Below, in pieces: positions 21,203 to 29,844 of a DNA stretch of 64,000 nt. Within the stretch, counting starts at the first letter, position 1. Every line of letters starts with the position of its first letter. Where the stretch lies: the NCBI GenBank assembly GCA_950022655.1, contig OX465579.1:73915193-73979192 (forward strand), given 5' to 3'. The notes under the pieces were generated by a model. It saw nothing but the letters and a program-made list of their open reading frames with translations, ran no database searches and was not told the origin of the DNA. Source of the DNA: Alentia gelatinosa (taxonomy: Eukaryota > Annelida > Polychaeta > Phyllodocida > Polynoidae). The translations under genes and the position numbers were made by a program.

Positions 21203-22630
21203 ATGAACCCAACACAGAATGACTCCGGAGCCGCCTCCCTCCTAAGCGAGGGAGGAGCTGGGACAGGTGAGGGGCCTACCCTGCAGGAGACGCCGGGCAC
21301 GCCTCAAAGTCATCGATCGGAGACCTCCGAAGGACCGGAGGGTCCGGAGAGTCCGGAGAGGCCGGAGGGGCGTCTTTCTTCCCTAGGGACGACCCCGCCT
21401 GCGGGGGAAGGAAAAGGGGGAACGGCTTGGCAGCCTCCTCCGGGCCTGTTCCCGGGGCTGGCCTGGGGACCGCGCGCCGGGATAGCCTCGTGGCCATGGA
21501 TGCTGGCGCCGGAGGCTCGGGTGGCGGAAGCTGCCCCCGGCGTGCCCGAGGCTACCCGGGCGGCGTGGGCCCCGGGATCTAGGTTCACCAGCCCTGGGGG
21601 CCGGGTGAGGGAATGCGTGGATCGTGATATCTCCTGGAGGAGACGGGACTTAGAGAAAACCACGGGCGGAGTACTGGTAGGCGACGGGGTAAAAGCCGAG
21701 CTAGAGGGGGAATCGGGAGAGGCCGGACCGGAGGCCCCCGTTCGGCGCAGGAACCCCTATGTCGCCTCGCCCCCGCCGGAAGTAAAACCGCTACCCACAA
21801 CCTTTTGGGCGCCCACCGTAACGGAAGGTCTAGCGTCGAAGGAAGGGCGCGACCCAGTGAGCGGGGGAGGCGACGGCACAGCGGCCAAGAAGGCCACTAA
21901 GCCCGTGGTAATGCCAGCTAAATTTGACGGGGCGTCCGACTTGGATGAATACCTGGCTCACTTTGACCTGTGCGCCAAGGTCAACGGGTGGCCTGCCCCG
22001 GAGGCCGGAATGTTTCTGGGACTCTCCCTGACCGGAGTGGCCCGACGATTGTTGGCGGGAGTCCGGCCAGATACCGAGGCCGGCTACCTTCGACTCCGGA
22101 GCGCACTCCAACAAAGGTTCGCCCCTCGTAACCAGACGGAAAGTTACAAGGCGGCCCTGCGTGTACGAAGCAGACAGGCCGGGGAGAGCCTACAAAGTCT
22201 GGCAGAGGAGGTCTGGAGGATGATACGGCTCGCCTACCCGGAGGCGGATGGCCAGACCCTAGACTCCATGGGGCGGGACAGGTTCCTCGATGCCATCGGG
22301 GACACGCAATTAAAACACTGGGTTTACCAAAGTAAGCCCCGGACACTGGAGGAGGCAGTCACCACGGCGGTAGAAGCCGAAGCCTACCTGTCAGTAGAGA
22401 GGGAAAACCCGGCACGGATTCGGGCGGCCGGACGGAGCATGGCGGAAGAATTGGAAACTGTTAACCGTAAACTGGCGGAACTAACATCTGCGGTACAACA
22501 ACCACAGATACAGCAGCCCTCAGAACGAAGGTGTTTTCTATGTCACCAGGTAGGGCATTTCAAATGGGATTGTCCTCAACGAGGCCGGAGAGAGAGGAGT
22601 CCCAGGACCCCGGAACCGGCGGAAAACTAG
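21203..22630 (+). CDS. gag: Gag polyprotein (475 aa)
   Basis: Gag forms the particle shell and packages the element RNA. The start is taken at the first in-frame ATG (21203), 38 bases after the LTR; the frame is open further upstream into the LTR but without ATG. The N-terminal 200 residues are Gly/Pro/Glu-rich. Residues about 235-410 form a capsid-like region (KFDGASDLDEYLAHFDLC, FLGLSLTGVARRLLAG, LQQRFAPRNQTESYKAAL), typical of Ty3/Gypsy and Sushi-type gag. Near the C-terminus is one CCHC knuckle, CFLCHQVGHFKWDC (C-x2-C-x4-H-x4-C), for RNA binding. The frame ends with TAG at 22628. Pol lies in the -1 frame and overlaps for up to 166 bases, with no separate start codon of normal type. Confidence 0.93.
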   Translation: MNPTQNDSGAASLLSEGGAGTGEGPTLQETPGTPQSHRSETSEGPEGPESPERPEGRLSSLGTTPPAGEGKGGTAWQPPPGLFPGLAWGPRAGIASWPWMLAPEARVAEAAPGVPEATRAAWAPGSRFTSPGGRVRECVDRDISWRRRDLEKTTGGVLVGDGVKAELEGESGEAGPEAPVRRRNPYVASPPPEVKPLPTTFWAPTVTEGLASKEGRDPVSGGGDGTAAKKATKPVVMPAKFDGASDLDEYLAHFDLCAKVNGWPAPEAGMFLGLSLTGVARRLLAGVRPDTEAGYLRLRSALQQRFAPRNQTESYKAALRVRSRQAGESLQSLAEEVWRMIRLAYPEADGQTLDSMGRDRFLDAIGDTQLKHWVYQSKPRTLEEAVTTAVEAEAYLSVERENPARIRAAGRSMAEELETVNRKLAELTSAVQQPQIQQPSERRCFLCHQVGHFKWDCPQRGRRERSPRTPEPAEN

Positions 22631-25600
22631 AAGCGACCCCGGCTGCCGGTCGGGCAGGGGTCGCTCCGCAGACGGATCAGAGGCCGAAGTCAGGATTGAT
22701 ACGCGGGCAGCAGGAGGCGCAAGGGTCAGGGCTCGTGGTAACCGGGACAATATGGGGACAGACCATACAGCTGCTGGTGGACACTGGGGCTGGAATTAAT
22801 ATCCTATCTCAGAACTGGTGGAGGAAGCACCAGCAACCGGGGGAGGTGACTGCGTCCACGCAGCCCATCTACTGCGCGGACGGAAGGCCATTAGCGCTGG
22901 AAGGGAAGTTGCAAGTTCCGCTCCGACTAGGGGAAAGGGAGGTGACGATTGAAATGGCGTTAGCGGATGTAGACTCGGATGCCATTCTAGGAGCTGGATT
23001 CCTTCGGTCCCACGGGGTCTCCGTGGACCTGCGCCAGGGGCATCTGGAGTGGCCAGAGTCGCGAGAGCGATGTAGGGTAGTCTGCCGCCACACTACTCAG
23101 ATCCGGGGGCAAGGAGAAGTGATAGTAGATGGAGAGGTGATAGGGGCCTGGAGAGACGGAGAGGCCGCTCTACTGGAGCCCCAGGCTACCAGTAACAACC
23201 CTTTTCGAGTAGGGAGGGCGGTATTCTTTCCTGAGGATGGACAGGTACCCATCAGGGTCTTGAACCCCGGGGCTGACACGCTGTCGGTATATCAAGGAAC
23301 CACGTTGGGGCATGTGGAGGCCTTGGCCCCCGAAAGGGGCCCACCAGAGGCGGGTCAACAGTGCCGCCGACTCACCACGCTACCACCCGAGGTACTGGCG
23401 GAGCTGTTGACCGGAGTGGCCCTAGAAGATCAGGCCCCACTGACCACGGTCTTACAACGCCATGTGAATGCGTTCCAGCGAGACGGACAGGACATGGGAC
23501 GAACGGACTTAGTGCAGCACTCTATCCCCACGGGGGAAGCCAGGCCGGTCAAGCAGCCGCCTCGGCGGTTAGCTCCCCATCGAAGGGACGTAGTGACCCA
23601 GCAGGTCCAGGACATGCTACGACAAGGCGTGATTGAGCCGGCCGAGAGCCCCTGGGCCTCCCCGGTCGTGCTGGTACGGAAGAAAGACGGTACCGCTAGG
23701 TTCTGTGTGGACTATCGTCGGGTGAACGCATGCACGGTCAAAGATGCATACCCCCTTCCCCGAATCGATGACTCCCTGGATTCAATGGCGGGGGCCCAAT
23801 GGTTCAGCACCCTGGACCTGGCCTCTGGATATTGGCAGGTGGAGGTAGCGGCCGATGATCGAGCCAAGACCGCGTTCACAACACATCATGGGCTGTATCA
23901 GTTCCGCGTGATGCCTTTCGGATTGTGTAACGCACCAGGGACCTTCGAGAGATTGATGGAACTGGCTCTGAGGGGCCTGCAGTGGCAAACATGCCTGGTG
24001 TATTTGGACGACGTGATCGTGTTCGCACCGACAAGGGAGGAACACCTTGGCCGCCTGGACGAGGTCCTTCGGCGCCTGGAGGACGCCGGACTAAAATTGA
24101 AGGCTAAGAAGTGTCACCTGTTGCGTAGACAGGTGGAATTCTTGGGCCATGTCGTGTCGGGGGCCGGTATTGCCACCGACCCACAGAAAGTAGCCGCTGT
24201 GCGGGACTGGCCCGAGCCAGGGGATGTGCACGAAGTTCGCAGTTTCCTCGGGTTGGCCGGTTATTACAGGTCGTTCGTACCCAACTTCGCGACAGTGGCC
24301 AAGCCCCTAACTGCACTATCTGAGAAGGCGAAGGGCCCGTTTAAGTTCTCATCCGAGTGCCGAGAGGCGTTTCGAGCTCTCCGGGCGGCCCTCATCGACG
24401 CCCCAGTGCTGGCCTATCCTCAGGAGGACGGGGACCTGATCTTGGACACGGACGCTAGCGATGTCGGGTTGGGCGCGGTACTGTCCCAGCACTCGGAGGG
24501 GCGCGAACGGGTATTAGCGTATGCTAGCCGTACCCTAAACCGGGCCGAGCGGAACTATTGTGTCACCCGGAGGGAGTTCCTCGCCGTTATCTTTGGCCTT
24601 AAAAGATTCCGTCACTACTTAGTGGGCCGGCCTATCCGTATCAGGACAGACCATGCCGCCTTAAAGTGGGTCACCCAGTTTAAGGAACCGGAGGGGCAAG
24701 TAGCCCGATGGGTACAGGTTTTGGACACGTACGATTTTAAGATCGAGCACCGGCCGGGCAAGCAACACGGAAATGCGGACGGGTTGTCTAGGCGACCCTG
24801 TGGCCAGTGCGGTTGGGAGGCAGGGGGTTTCTGTCGACGCATTACCACCAGGCGACGGGCGGTAGTGGCTGGCGGCCCCCAGGGCCGCCCTCGGCCGGAG
24901 CAGCCACGAGGGCGGGGCTGGGGCCCGGCTCAGCAAGAAGACCCCGTCTTGCAGCAATTGATTGAGGGGATAAGGGCCGGTCGCCCCCCCCCCTTGGTGG
25001 AGGCGGACTCCCGCGAGGTCCGGGCCTGGAAGTCCCAGTTCGATCGCCTTCAACTGTGCGAGGGAGTTTTGGGCCGGCCCTGGGTGGAACCAGGGGGCGA
25101 TACCCAGTTCCAGGTAGCGGTGCCTGTTGGGGACCGGCGGATGGTCCTCCATGAGCTTCACGGGTCCCACCTGTCGGGGCACTTCGGGACCGCGCGGACA
25201 CTACGACGCTGTCAGGCTGCATATTATTGGCCTGGTTATAGGGCTGACGTGATAGACTGGTGTGCCTCGTGCCCCGCGTGTCTCCGGAGTAAGGACCCTC
25301 CACGGAAGCGCCGAGCCCCGATGGGACACGTTGGGGCCGGAGCCCCATTGGAGAGGGTGGCCCTGGACGTGATGGGCCCCCTGCCGGTCACGGAACGGGG
25401 CAACCGGTATATAGTGGTGATCGCGGATTATTTTACGCGGTGGTCGGAGGCGTTCGCGGTCCCCACTCAGGAGGCGGTAGTTATCGCCCGGGTGCTAGTA
25501 TCGGAGTTTATTTGTCGGTATGGCTACCCGTTGGTGATTCACTCCGATCAGGGGCGGAATTTTGAGAGTAAGGTGTTTCAGGAGACCCTCCGCATACTGG

Positions 25601-28600
25601 GTATCACCAAGACCCGGACCTGCCCGTTTAACCCCCGGAGTGATGGGCTGGTGGAACGGATGAATCGGACCATCAAGGCCCTCCTGACCACGGTGGTGGA
25701 CGAATCACAGGGGGACTGGGACCTCCATCTACCTCTGGTGATGGCAGCTTATCGGAGTTCGGTCCAGCGGTCCACGGACCAGACTCCGAATGCCCTGATG
25801 CTGGGTAGGGAGGTGGCCGGCCCCCTCGCAGTCTTATACCCGGAGTCTGACCCTCTCTCGGAGGATGAATATGTGGCCAGGCTACAGCGGCGGCTGGCAC
25901 GGAGTCACGAATACGCGCGAGCCCATTCACTCGGATGCGTGCGGAGGCAGGCTCGTAGCTACGACGCCCGGGTAGCGGGTTCTCAGTTTGCCGAGGGGAG
26001 TGAAGTATATTTCTTTCACCCCCTCCGTAAACCAGGGCGGTGCCCGAAGATTCAGCAGTTCTGGACGGGCCCCTGGACAGTGATCACGCGCATCGGAGGG
26101 GTAGTATATCAGATTCGACAGGGGCGAAAAACGAGGATTGTGCATGGGGATCTGCTGAAGCCTGGCCCACGTCGGCCTCCGGACACCGTCGCCCCTGAAT
26201 CTGCTCCCCCCGTAGGGGATCGCGTACGACGGCTGGCCCTGGGAGGGGGGCCAGGGGGGCTTCCCCCCCGCCCTTACGTGGGGCCGGCCGTCGGGGAGGC
26301 CGGTGTTCCACCGGCCACGGAGGGGGGAAGTGACTGCCGGCCCCCTCCCGGGGTCGATCTGGGGAGGGGGCGCCGCTCGGTCGGCCCCCAGGACTGTCCG
26401 CGCCCCTTAACGGGAGAGCAAGGCCTGCGGAGGCGGACAACACGGTGCCGTGCGATGCTACTGGGGGGGGCCTCCGGTGGCGGGAACAGCCGTGCTCTGC
26501 TCGGCTCTGGGGCCCAGGCAGCCGTTATTGGTCGTAGGGGGGCCGCTACTTGCCGGCGGCCATTACTGAAGACCGGCGGAGGGCTGAGGGGAGTGCCATT
26601 AACGCGTATCGGAGGCTGGAGAGGGCACAAGCGACTTAACAGAGCTTCTGCTCTCCACGCGACGCATCCGTCACAGGCCAGGGGGAGTAAGGGGGAACAG
26701 CCGGTCCGGAGCCTGTTCCCGGCACGACGCGCGCTGATTTGGTCAGGCGGGGGGGCCTCCGTAGAGCAGAACAGCCGCCACTTTCGTTCGAATCAAGGTG
26801 GTCGTCTGCACCAGGGAGAGCCTTGTGGCTTGCGAACCACGGTGTTACCCCCTGGGGATCAACGAGACGAAGTGCGGAGGCCTATCGGAGAGGTTAACCA
26901 CCGTCACACGGAGAGGTTCGGCCGTAGGCACTCAGGGAAGGGTGGTCATGTTCGAGGAGGGAGGAGGCGGGAACAGCAGCGCTGCAGCTGGTTCCCGACG
27001 ATTGGGCGCGTCACGGACCGGAGAGGGGTGGGCACCAGCGAATGTTTACATTCTGCTGGCAGTCCATCCACGATGCGGAGTGAGATAGCTAGGGTGATAC
27101 GAGAGAGTGGAGGGGATGAGGGCCACGCCCTCGAAAGGGCCAAGTCAGCCAGGAGGGAGATGCTGGAGACCACCAGGGTAAGTGGGCGGTCGGATGCTGC
27201 TAAAAAGATTCGCAATCGGAGGCGTAACGAGAGGCGCTGGAGAGGGGGGGACCGGTGGGGGGGCTCTCGCCCTCGCTTCGGGGCAGCCCGTAGGGAAGCC
27301 ACTGAGCGAGAGCGAGGTTACCCTCGTCATCGCGCTGCATTGCGCACGTCACCCCGGAGGAAGCCAGTCTCTCCAGGCACGCGTAACAGAGACGAGCTAT
27401 CCAGGCAGCTATTTGGTACGCCATCGTCACCCTCCGACTGCGAGATGGGGAAGGATAGTAAAAGTTACACCTGTGCTCAATGTGAGATGACATTTTCGCG
27501 ACGTGATAACATGCGGAGGCACCAGCGTTGCCACTCCGCCCGCACTACTCCAGGGTGGTCGTGTCCTGCGGAGGGATGTCGCCAAGTGTATGCGAAAGAT
27601 AGAAAGCACGACCTGCAGATCCATCTGAGGGGGAAGCACCCAGAGCACCGGTGGCATACCCACCCGGCGGACATCCCCTCGCCACGGATGGTTACCCTGG
27701 AGGCCGGTGGTAGGGTGAAGAGCAAGGACCCCCCGGCGAGGAGCAAGGACCCCCCTTCATCGGTGGAGTCATCTCTAGGGACCCCCGGAGTGGTGCTGGG
27801 TGAGGACGAGGAACTGGTGGAAGCCGCGAGGAACCTAGAGGCGCTGTGCACCGAGGAGCCCCAGGCAGGGACGAGTGTCCGGCGTTCCCCCCGGGTCGCC
27901 GCACGCTCCGGAGAGTCCAGCCGCGCCAGGTCAGACCTCCCCCGACCCAAGATGAAGAAAGCCAGGACTGAGCGCCACCCGGCCAGCCCCACCCGGATCG
28001 TCCAGGCCAAAGACCTACCGGGGACGGAGGAGGACCCCCTCCAGGGCCCCTCCTGGGCAGGAGGTGACGGGCCGGAGGAAGTGGGCCCCCTCCTCCCCGA
28101 GCTTGCTGTTGTTACGGCCTTGAACTTTGATAAATCTGTGGTGATGCCGCCAGGAACCCCGGTGCCCCTGTTGGGCACACTCCGGGAGGATGGGGAGCTG
28201 TTCCTCCAGGCGTCCCCGGAGGGCCCCCAGGCCTTCCAGCGGGCGGGCCTCCGACAAGCCAACGTGGACCGGCCCCCGAGTCGGGCCAGCTCGCCGCCGG
28301 CAGCCAGCCGCACGGGTCAGGCGACCCAGCCGGGCAGCCGACCGGAGCCGCCTGCGGAGACAGCTCCCCTACGGAAGGGTAAGGGCAAGAGCAAGGGGAA
28401 GAAGTCAGCCGCCACTCCCCCTTCAACGCCGCCGCCACCACCGCCGCCGCCTGGCCCGGAGGCCGCGAGGGGGCCGACGCAGCCGCCACCCCCGCCTGGT
28501 CCGGAGCCGACACAGCCGCCCCCCCCGCCTGGCCCGGAGGCCGCGAGGGGGCCAACCCAGCCAGCCACCCACCGCTGTGATGGGTACCCGGAAGGACCGG

Positions 28601-28824
28601 TGTGGGTGCCGTGGGCCCCGGGCCCCAATCCTGACCGCCTGGGCCGCTGGTCCACGTACCTCCAGGCCCCCGAGTTGGGCGCGGGCTACACCGCAGTCGG
28701 AGGCCACCGCGATTCCAGAGTAGAAATCGTGGGCGACGGCCTCTACAGGATGGTCACTACGACGGCGACGATCTACCGGAAGATGCCTCCTCCGGTGAGT
28801 ACACACATTTTCCCTGATAGTTGA
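22531..28824 (+). CDS. pol: Pol polyprotein with long C-terminal extension
   Basis: The -1 frame relative to gag is open from 22465. The coordinate used is the first GTG in that frame, but expression is probably by frameshift. Residues are numbered from 22531. Aspartic protease: LVDTGAG (Asp 84). Reverse transcriptase: FCVDYRRVN (391-399) and YLDD (491-494). RNase H: LDTDASD (Asp 639). Integrase: HHCC zinc site from H874/H877 or nearby to C914 and C917, catalytic D946, D1006 and E1042 (D,D-35-E), then a GPY/F-type module GPWTVITRIGGVVYQI to HGDLLKPG ending near residue 1212. All catalytic residues are present. The frame then continues for about 885 more residues, which is unusual; most Gypsy pol proteins end near here. 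It stops at TGA 28822. Confidence 0.93.
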   Translation: MFSMSPGRAFQMGLSSTRPEREESQDPGTGGKLEATPAAGRAGVAPQTDQRPKSGLIRGQQEAQGSGLVVTGTIWGQTIQLLVDTGAGINILSQNWWRKHQQPGEVTASTQPIYCADGRPLALEGKLQVPLRLGEREVTIEMALADVDSDAILGAGFLRSHGVSVDLRQGHLEWPESRERCRVVCRHTTQIRGQGEVIVDGEVIGAWRDGEAALLEPQATSNNPFRVGRAVFFPEDGQVPIRVLNPGADTLSVYQGTTLGHVEALAPERGPPEAGQQCRRLTTLPPEVLAELLTGVALEDQAPLTTVLQRHVNAFQRDGQDMGRTDLVQHSIPTGEARPVKQPPRRLAPHRRDVVTQQVQDMLRQGVIEPAESPWASPVVLVRKKDGTARFCVDYRRVNACTVKDAYPLPRIDDSLDSMAGAQWFSTLDLASGYWQVEVAADDRAKTAFTTHHGLYQFRVMPFGLCNAPGTFERLMELALRGLQWQTCLVYLDDVIVFAPTREEHLGRLDEVLRRLEDAGLKLKAKKCHLLRRQVEFLGHVVSGAGIATDPQKVAAVRDWPEPGDVHEVRSFLGLAGYYRSFVPNFATVAKPLTALSEKAKGPFKFSSECREAFRALRAALIDAPVLAYPQEDGDLILDTDASDVGLGAVLSQHSEGRERVLAYASRTLNRAERNYCVTRREFLAVIFGLKRFRHYLVGRPIRIRTDHAALKWVTQFKEPEGQVARWVQVLDTYDFKIEHRPGKQHGNADGLSRRPCGQCGWEAGGFCRRITTRRRAVVAGGPQGRPRPEQPRGRGWGPAQQEDPVLQQLIEGIRAGRPPPLVEADSREVRAWKSQFDRLQLCEGVLGRPWVEPGGDTQFQVAVPVGDRRMVLHELHGSHLSGHFGTARTLRRCQAAYYWPGYRADVIDWCASCPACLRSKDPPRKRRAPMGHVGAGAPLERVALDVMGPLPVTERGNRYIVVIADYFTRWSEAFAVPTQEAVVIARVLVSEFICRYGYPLVIHSDQGRNFESKVFQETLRILGITKTRTCPFNPRSDGLVERMNRTIKALLTTVVDESQGDWDLHLPLVMAAYRSSVQRSTDQTPNALMLGREVAGPLAVLYPESDPLSEDEYVARLQRRLARSHEYARAHSLGCVRRQARSYDARVAGSQFAEGSEVYFFHPLRKPGRCPKIQQFWTGPWTVITRIGGVVYQIRQGRKTRIVHGDLLKPGPRRPPDTVAPESAPPVGDRVRRLALGGGPGGLPPRPYVGPAVGEAGVPPATEGGSDCRPPPGVDLGRGRRSVGPQDCPRPLTGEQGLRRRTTRCRAMLLGGASGGGNSRALLGSGAQAAVIGRRGAATCRRPLLKTGGGLRGVPLTRIGGWRGHKRLNRASALHATHPSQARGSKGEQPVRSLFPARRALIWSGGGASVEQNSRHFRSNQGGRLHQGEPCGLRTTVLPPGDQRDEVRRPIGEVNHRHTERFGRRHSGKGGHVRGGRRREQQRCSWFPTIGRVTDRRGVGTSECLHSAGSPSTMRSEIARVIRESGGDEGHALERAKSARREMLETTRVSGRSDAAKKIRNRRRNERRWRGGDRWGGSRPRFGAARREATERERGYPRHRAALRTSPRRKPVSPGTRNRDELSRQLFGTPSSPSDCEMGKDSKSYTCAQCEMTFSRRDNMRRHQRCHSARTTPGWSCPAEGCRQVYAKDRKHDLQIHLRGKHPEHRWHTHPADIPSPRMVTLEAGGRVKSKDPPARSKDPPSSVESSLGTPGVVLGEDEELVEAARNLEALCTEEPQAGTSVRRSPRVAARSGESSRARSDLPRPKMKKARTERHPASPTRIVQAKDLPGTEEDPLQGPSWAGGDGPEEVGPLLPELAVVTALNFDKSVVMPPGTPVPLLGTLREDGELFLQASPEGPQAFQRAGLRQANVDRPPSRASSPPAASRTGQATQPGSRPEPPAETAPLRKGKGKSKGKKSAATPPSTPPPPPPPPGPEAARGPTQPPPPPGPEPTQPPPPPGPEAARGPTQPATHRCDGYPEGPVWVPWAPGPNPDRLGRWSTYLQAPELGAGYTAVGGHRDSRVEIVGDGLYRMVTTTATIYRKMPPPVSTHIFPDS
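26167..28824 (+). other. Pol C-terminal extension with C2H2 zinc fingers
   Basis: This in-frame part of the pol ORF lies beyond integrase. Residues about 1213-1630 are Arg/Gly/Pro-rich and look disordered. After an internal ATG at 27445 comes a C2H2 finger (C-x2-C-x12-H-x3-H, C1648 first) and a second, less regular finger (C-x4-C-x14-H-x4-H). A basic and acidic low-complexity stretch follows, then Pro-rich repeats of the form PPPPPGPEAARGPTQ (about residues 1965-2015) and a final folded-looking segment rich in Gly and Tyr. Zinc fingers suggest nucleic-acid binding. Whether it is translated as part of pol, from 27445, or from a spliced RNA cannot be told from sequence. In GC-rich DNA long frames also arise by chance, but the finger spacing argues for real coding at least from 27445. 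Confidence 0.6.
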
Positions 28825-28833
28825 CAGTTAGCC

Positions 28834-29400
28834 ATGAACGCAGTCGATTTGCCTCTCGCAATTATGTGTTGGTTGATCTGTTGTGTCACTCGAGTAATCG
28901 GAGGGTGTTGGTTTCTCCTAGGCGACGGGAGGGCAGTGACGGGGGACTGGGCCGGACCAGAGGCGGAACTCCCGGAGGGCGGTGGGCCAGGCCGCCGGGT
29001 TAGTCGCAGAGGCCGGTGGACAGACGGGGACCGGAGTCAGGCGCTGCCGTTGCAGTACCAGGCGGTACCAGAGGACCGGGAGAGTCAAGCTCGTGACGGC
29101 GCGGGGAGGACGACGTCGCCAGGGAACCCCCCTAACAGCGAGAGAATAGCCGACCCAGCGCGACGAGCGGAGGATAGGGTCTCTCCGGACCCAGGGACCG
29201 CTGGGACACCGTTGTGTTACGTTGAACTTTTGGGCCTGAGGCCAGCGAGTGTTGTTATTAGTATACAGGTTAATCACGTGGACGTTGATGTTTGGGGGGG
29301 GGTTGTTTACCAAAGGGGTAGGTTTCGAGTCAACTTTTTCGAGTCAATTTTTCTGGTTTCAGAGCGGATGGGTGTCAGTCGGGGGGGGAGAGTGTGGTGA
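28834..29400 (+). CDS. Third ORF before the 3' LTR (188 aa, unrecognised)
   Basis: The frame is the same as pol and begins 9 bases after the pol TGA, so only one stop separates the two. Residues about 6-29 are hydrophobic (PLAIMCWLICCVTRVIGGCW), like a signal or membrane segment, followed by a Gly/Arg/Pro-rich body. The frame ends at TGA within the first bases of the 3' LTR. Its position is that of an env-like gene, but no envelope motif is visible and the length is short. It could be expressed by readthrough, reinitiation or splicing, or be non-coding. Confidence 0.35.
   Translation: MNAVDLPLAIMCWLICCVTRVIGGCWFLLGDGRAVTGDWAGPEAELPEGGGPGRRVSRRGRWTDGDRSQALPLQYQAVPEDRESQARDGAGRTTSPGNPPNSERIADPARRAEDRVSPDPGTAGTPLCYVELLGLRPASVVISIQVNHVDVDVWGGVVYQRGRFRVNFFESIFLVSERMGVSRGGRVW
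29381..29392 (+). other. Polypurine tract
   Basis: GGGGGGGGAGAG lies directly before the TG of the 3' LTR. It is the expected plus-strand primer site for second-strand DNA synthesis. Confidence 0.9.
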
Positions 29401-29840
29401 GCCTTCCGGAGGGGCGCCTCCGGTCCGGAGGCGCCTCCGGAGTTCCGGAGGGTTCGGAGGGGTTCCGGAGTGTTGCCTCGGTGACACCCCGCGGGCCCAC
29501 CAGGGGTCGCCCTGGTCCCGGAAGTGACGTCGGGGGACATCCGGCCGACTTATTATATAAGTCTCCGGATGCCCTCCGGACGGGAGTCCGTCGTGAGACT
29601 GGGCCCGAACCACCTCCGGAAGGCTCCCTGCGAACCTCCTGTCTGGCACCCTCCACGGTTACTTACCTGGTCGGAGTACCTGAGAGTTCCCCCCTAAGTG
29701 GGTGATTACGTTGGTTACATATTACGCTTAACGTGCCGGAGGTACGTACCTGTCAAGCTTGTCTACCAGCCTCCGTTGAGAGTGCCTGTGAATAAACTAT
29801 TGAACTGTACCTGTGCGTGTCCTAGTCGTTCTGTACTACA
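29393..29840 (+). repeat. 3' LTR
   Basis: 448 bases from TGTGGTGAG to CTGTACTACA, matching the 5' LTR throughout as read. Followed by ATAC (29841-29844), which repeats the ATAC before the 5' LTR. Confidence 0.95.
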
Positions 29841-29844
29841 ATAC

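Larger units (their letters stand above)
20718..29840 (+). mobile_element. Complete Ty3/Gypsy LTR retrotransposon
   Basis: This 9.1-kb element has all expected parts in order: 448-bp LTRs with TG...CA ends and no difference I could find between them, a tRNA-Leu primer binding site, gag with a zinc knuckle, a pol frame with protease, RT, RNase H and integrase (the Gypsy order), a polypurine tract and a short target duplication (ATAC). It is clearly more GC-rich than its surroundings. Identical LTRs and intact frames imply a very recent insertion. Unusual points are the 885-residue extension beyond integrase, a further ORF before the 3' LTR and a -1 frame relation between gag and pol. Confidence 0.97.

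Noticed and set aside
21310..21663. Minus-strand frames across gag
   Set aside because: They are shadows of gag and share no recognisable motif.
27477..28313. 278-residue minus-strand frame in the Gypsy element
   Set aside because: It is antisense to the pol extension with its zinc-finger motifs; long antisense frames are expected in GC-rich DNA.
28834..29400. Retroviral-type envelope gene
   Set aside because: Position fits, but there is no cleavage site, no second membrane anchor and the length is short, so it is kept only as an unrecognised ORF.
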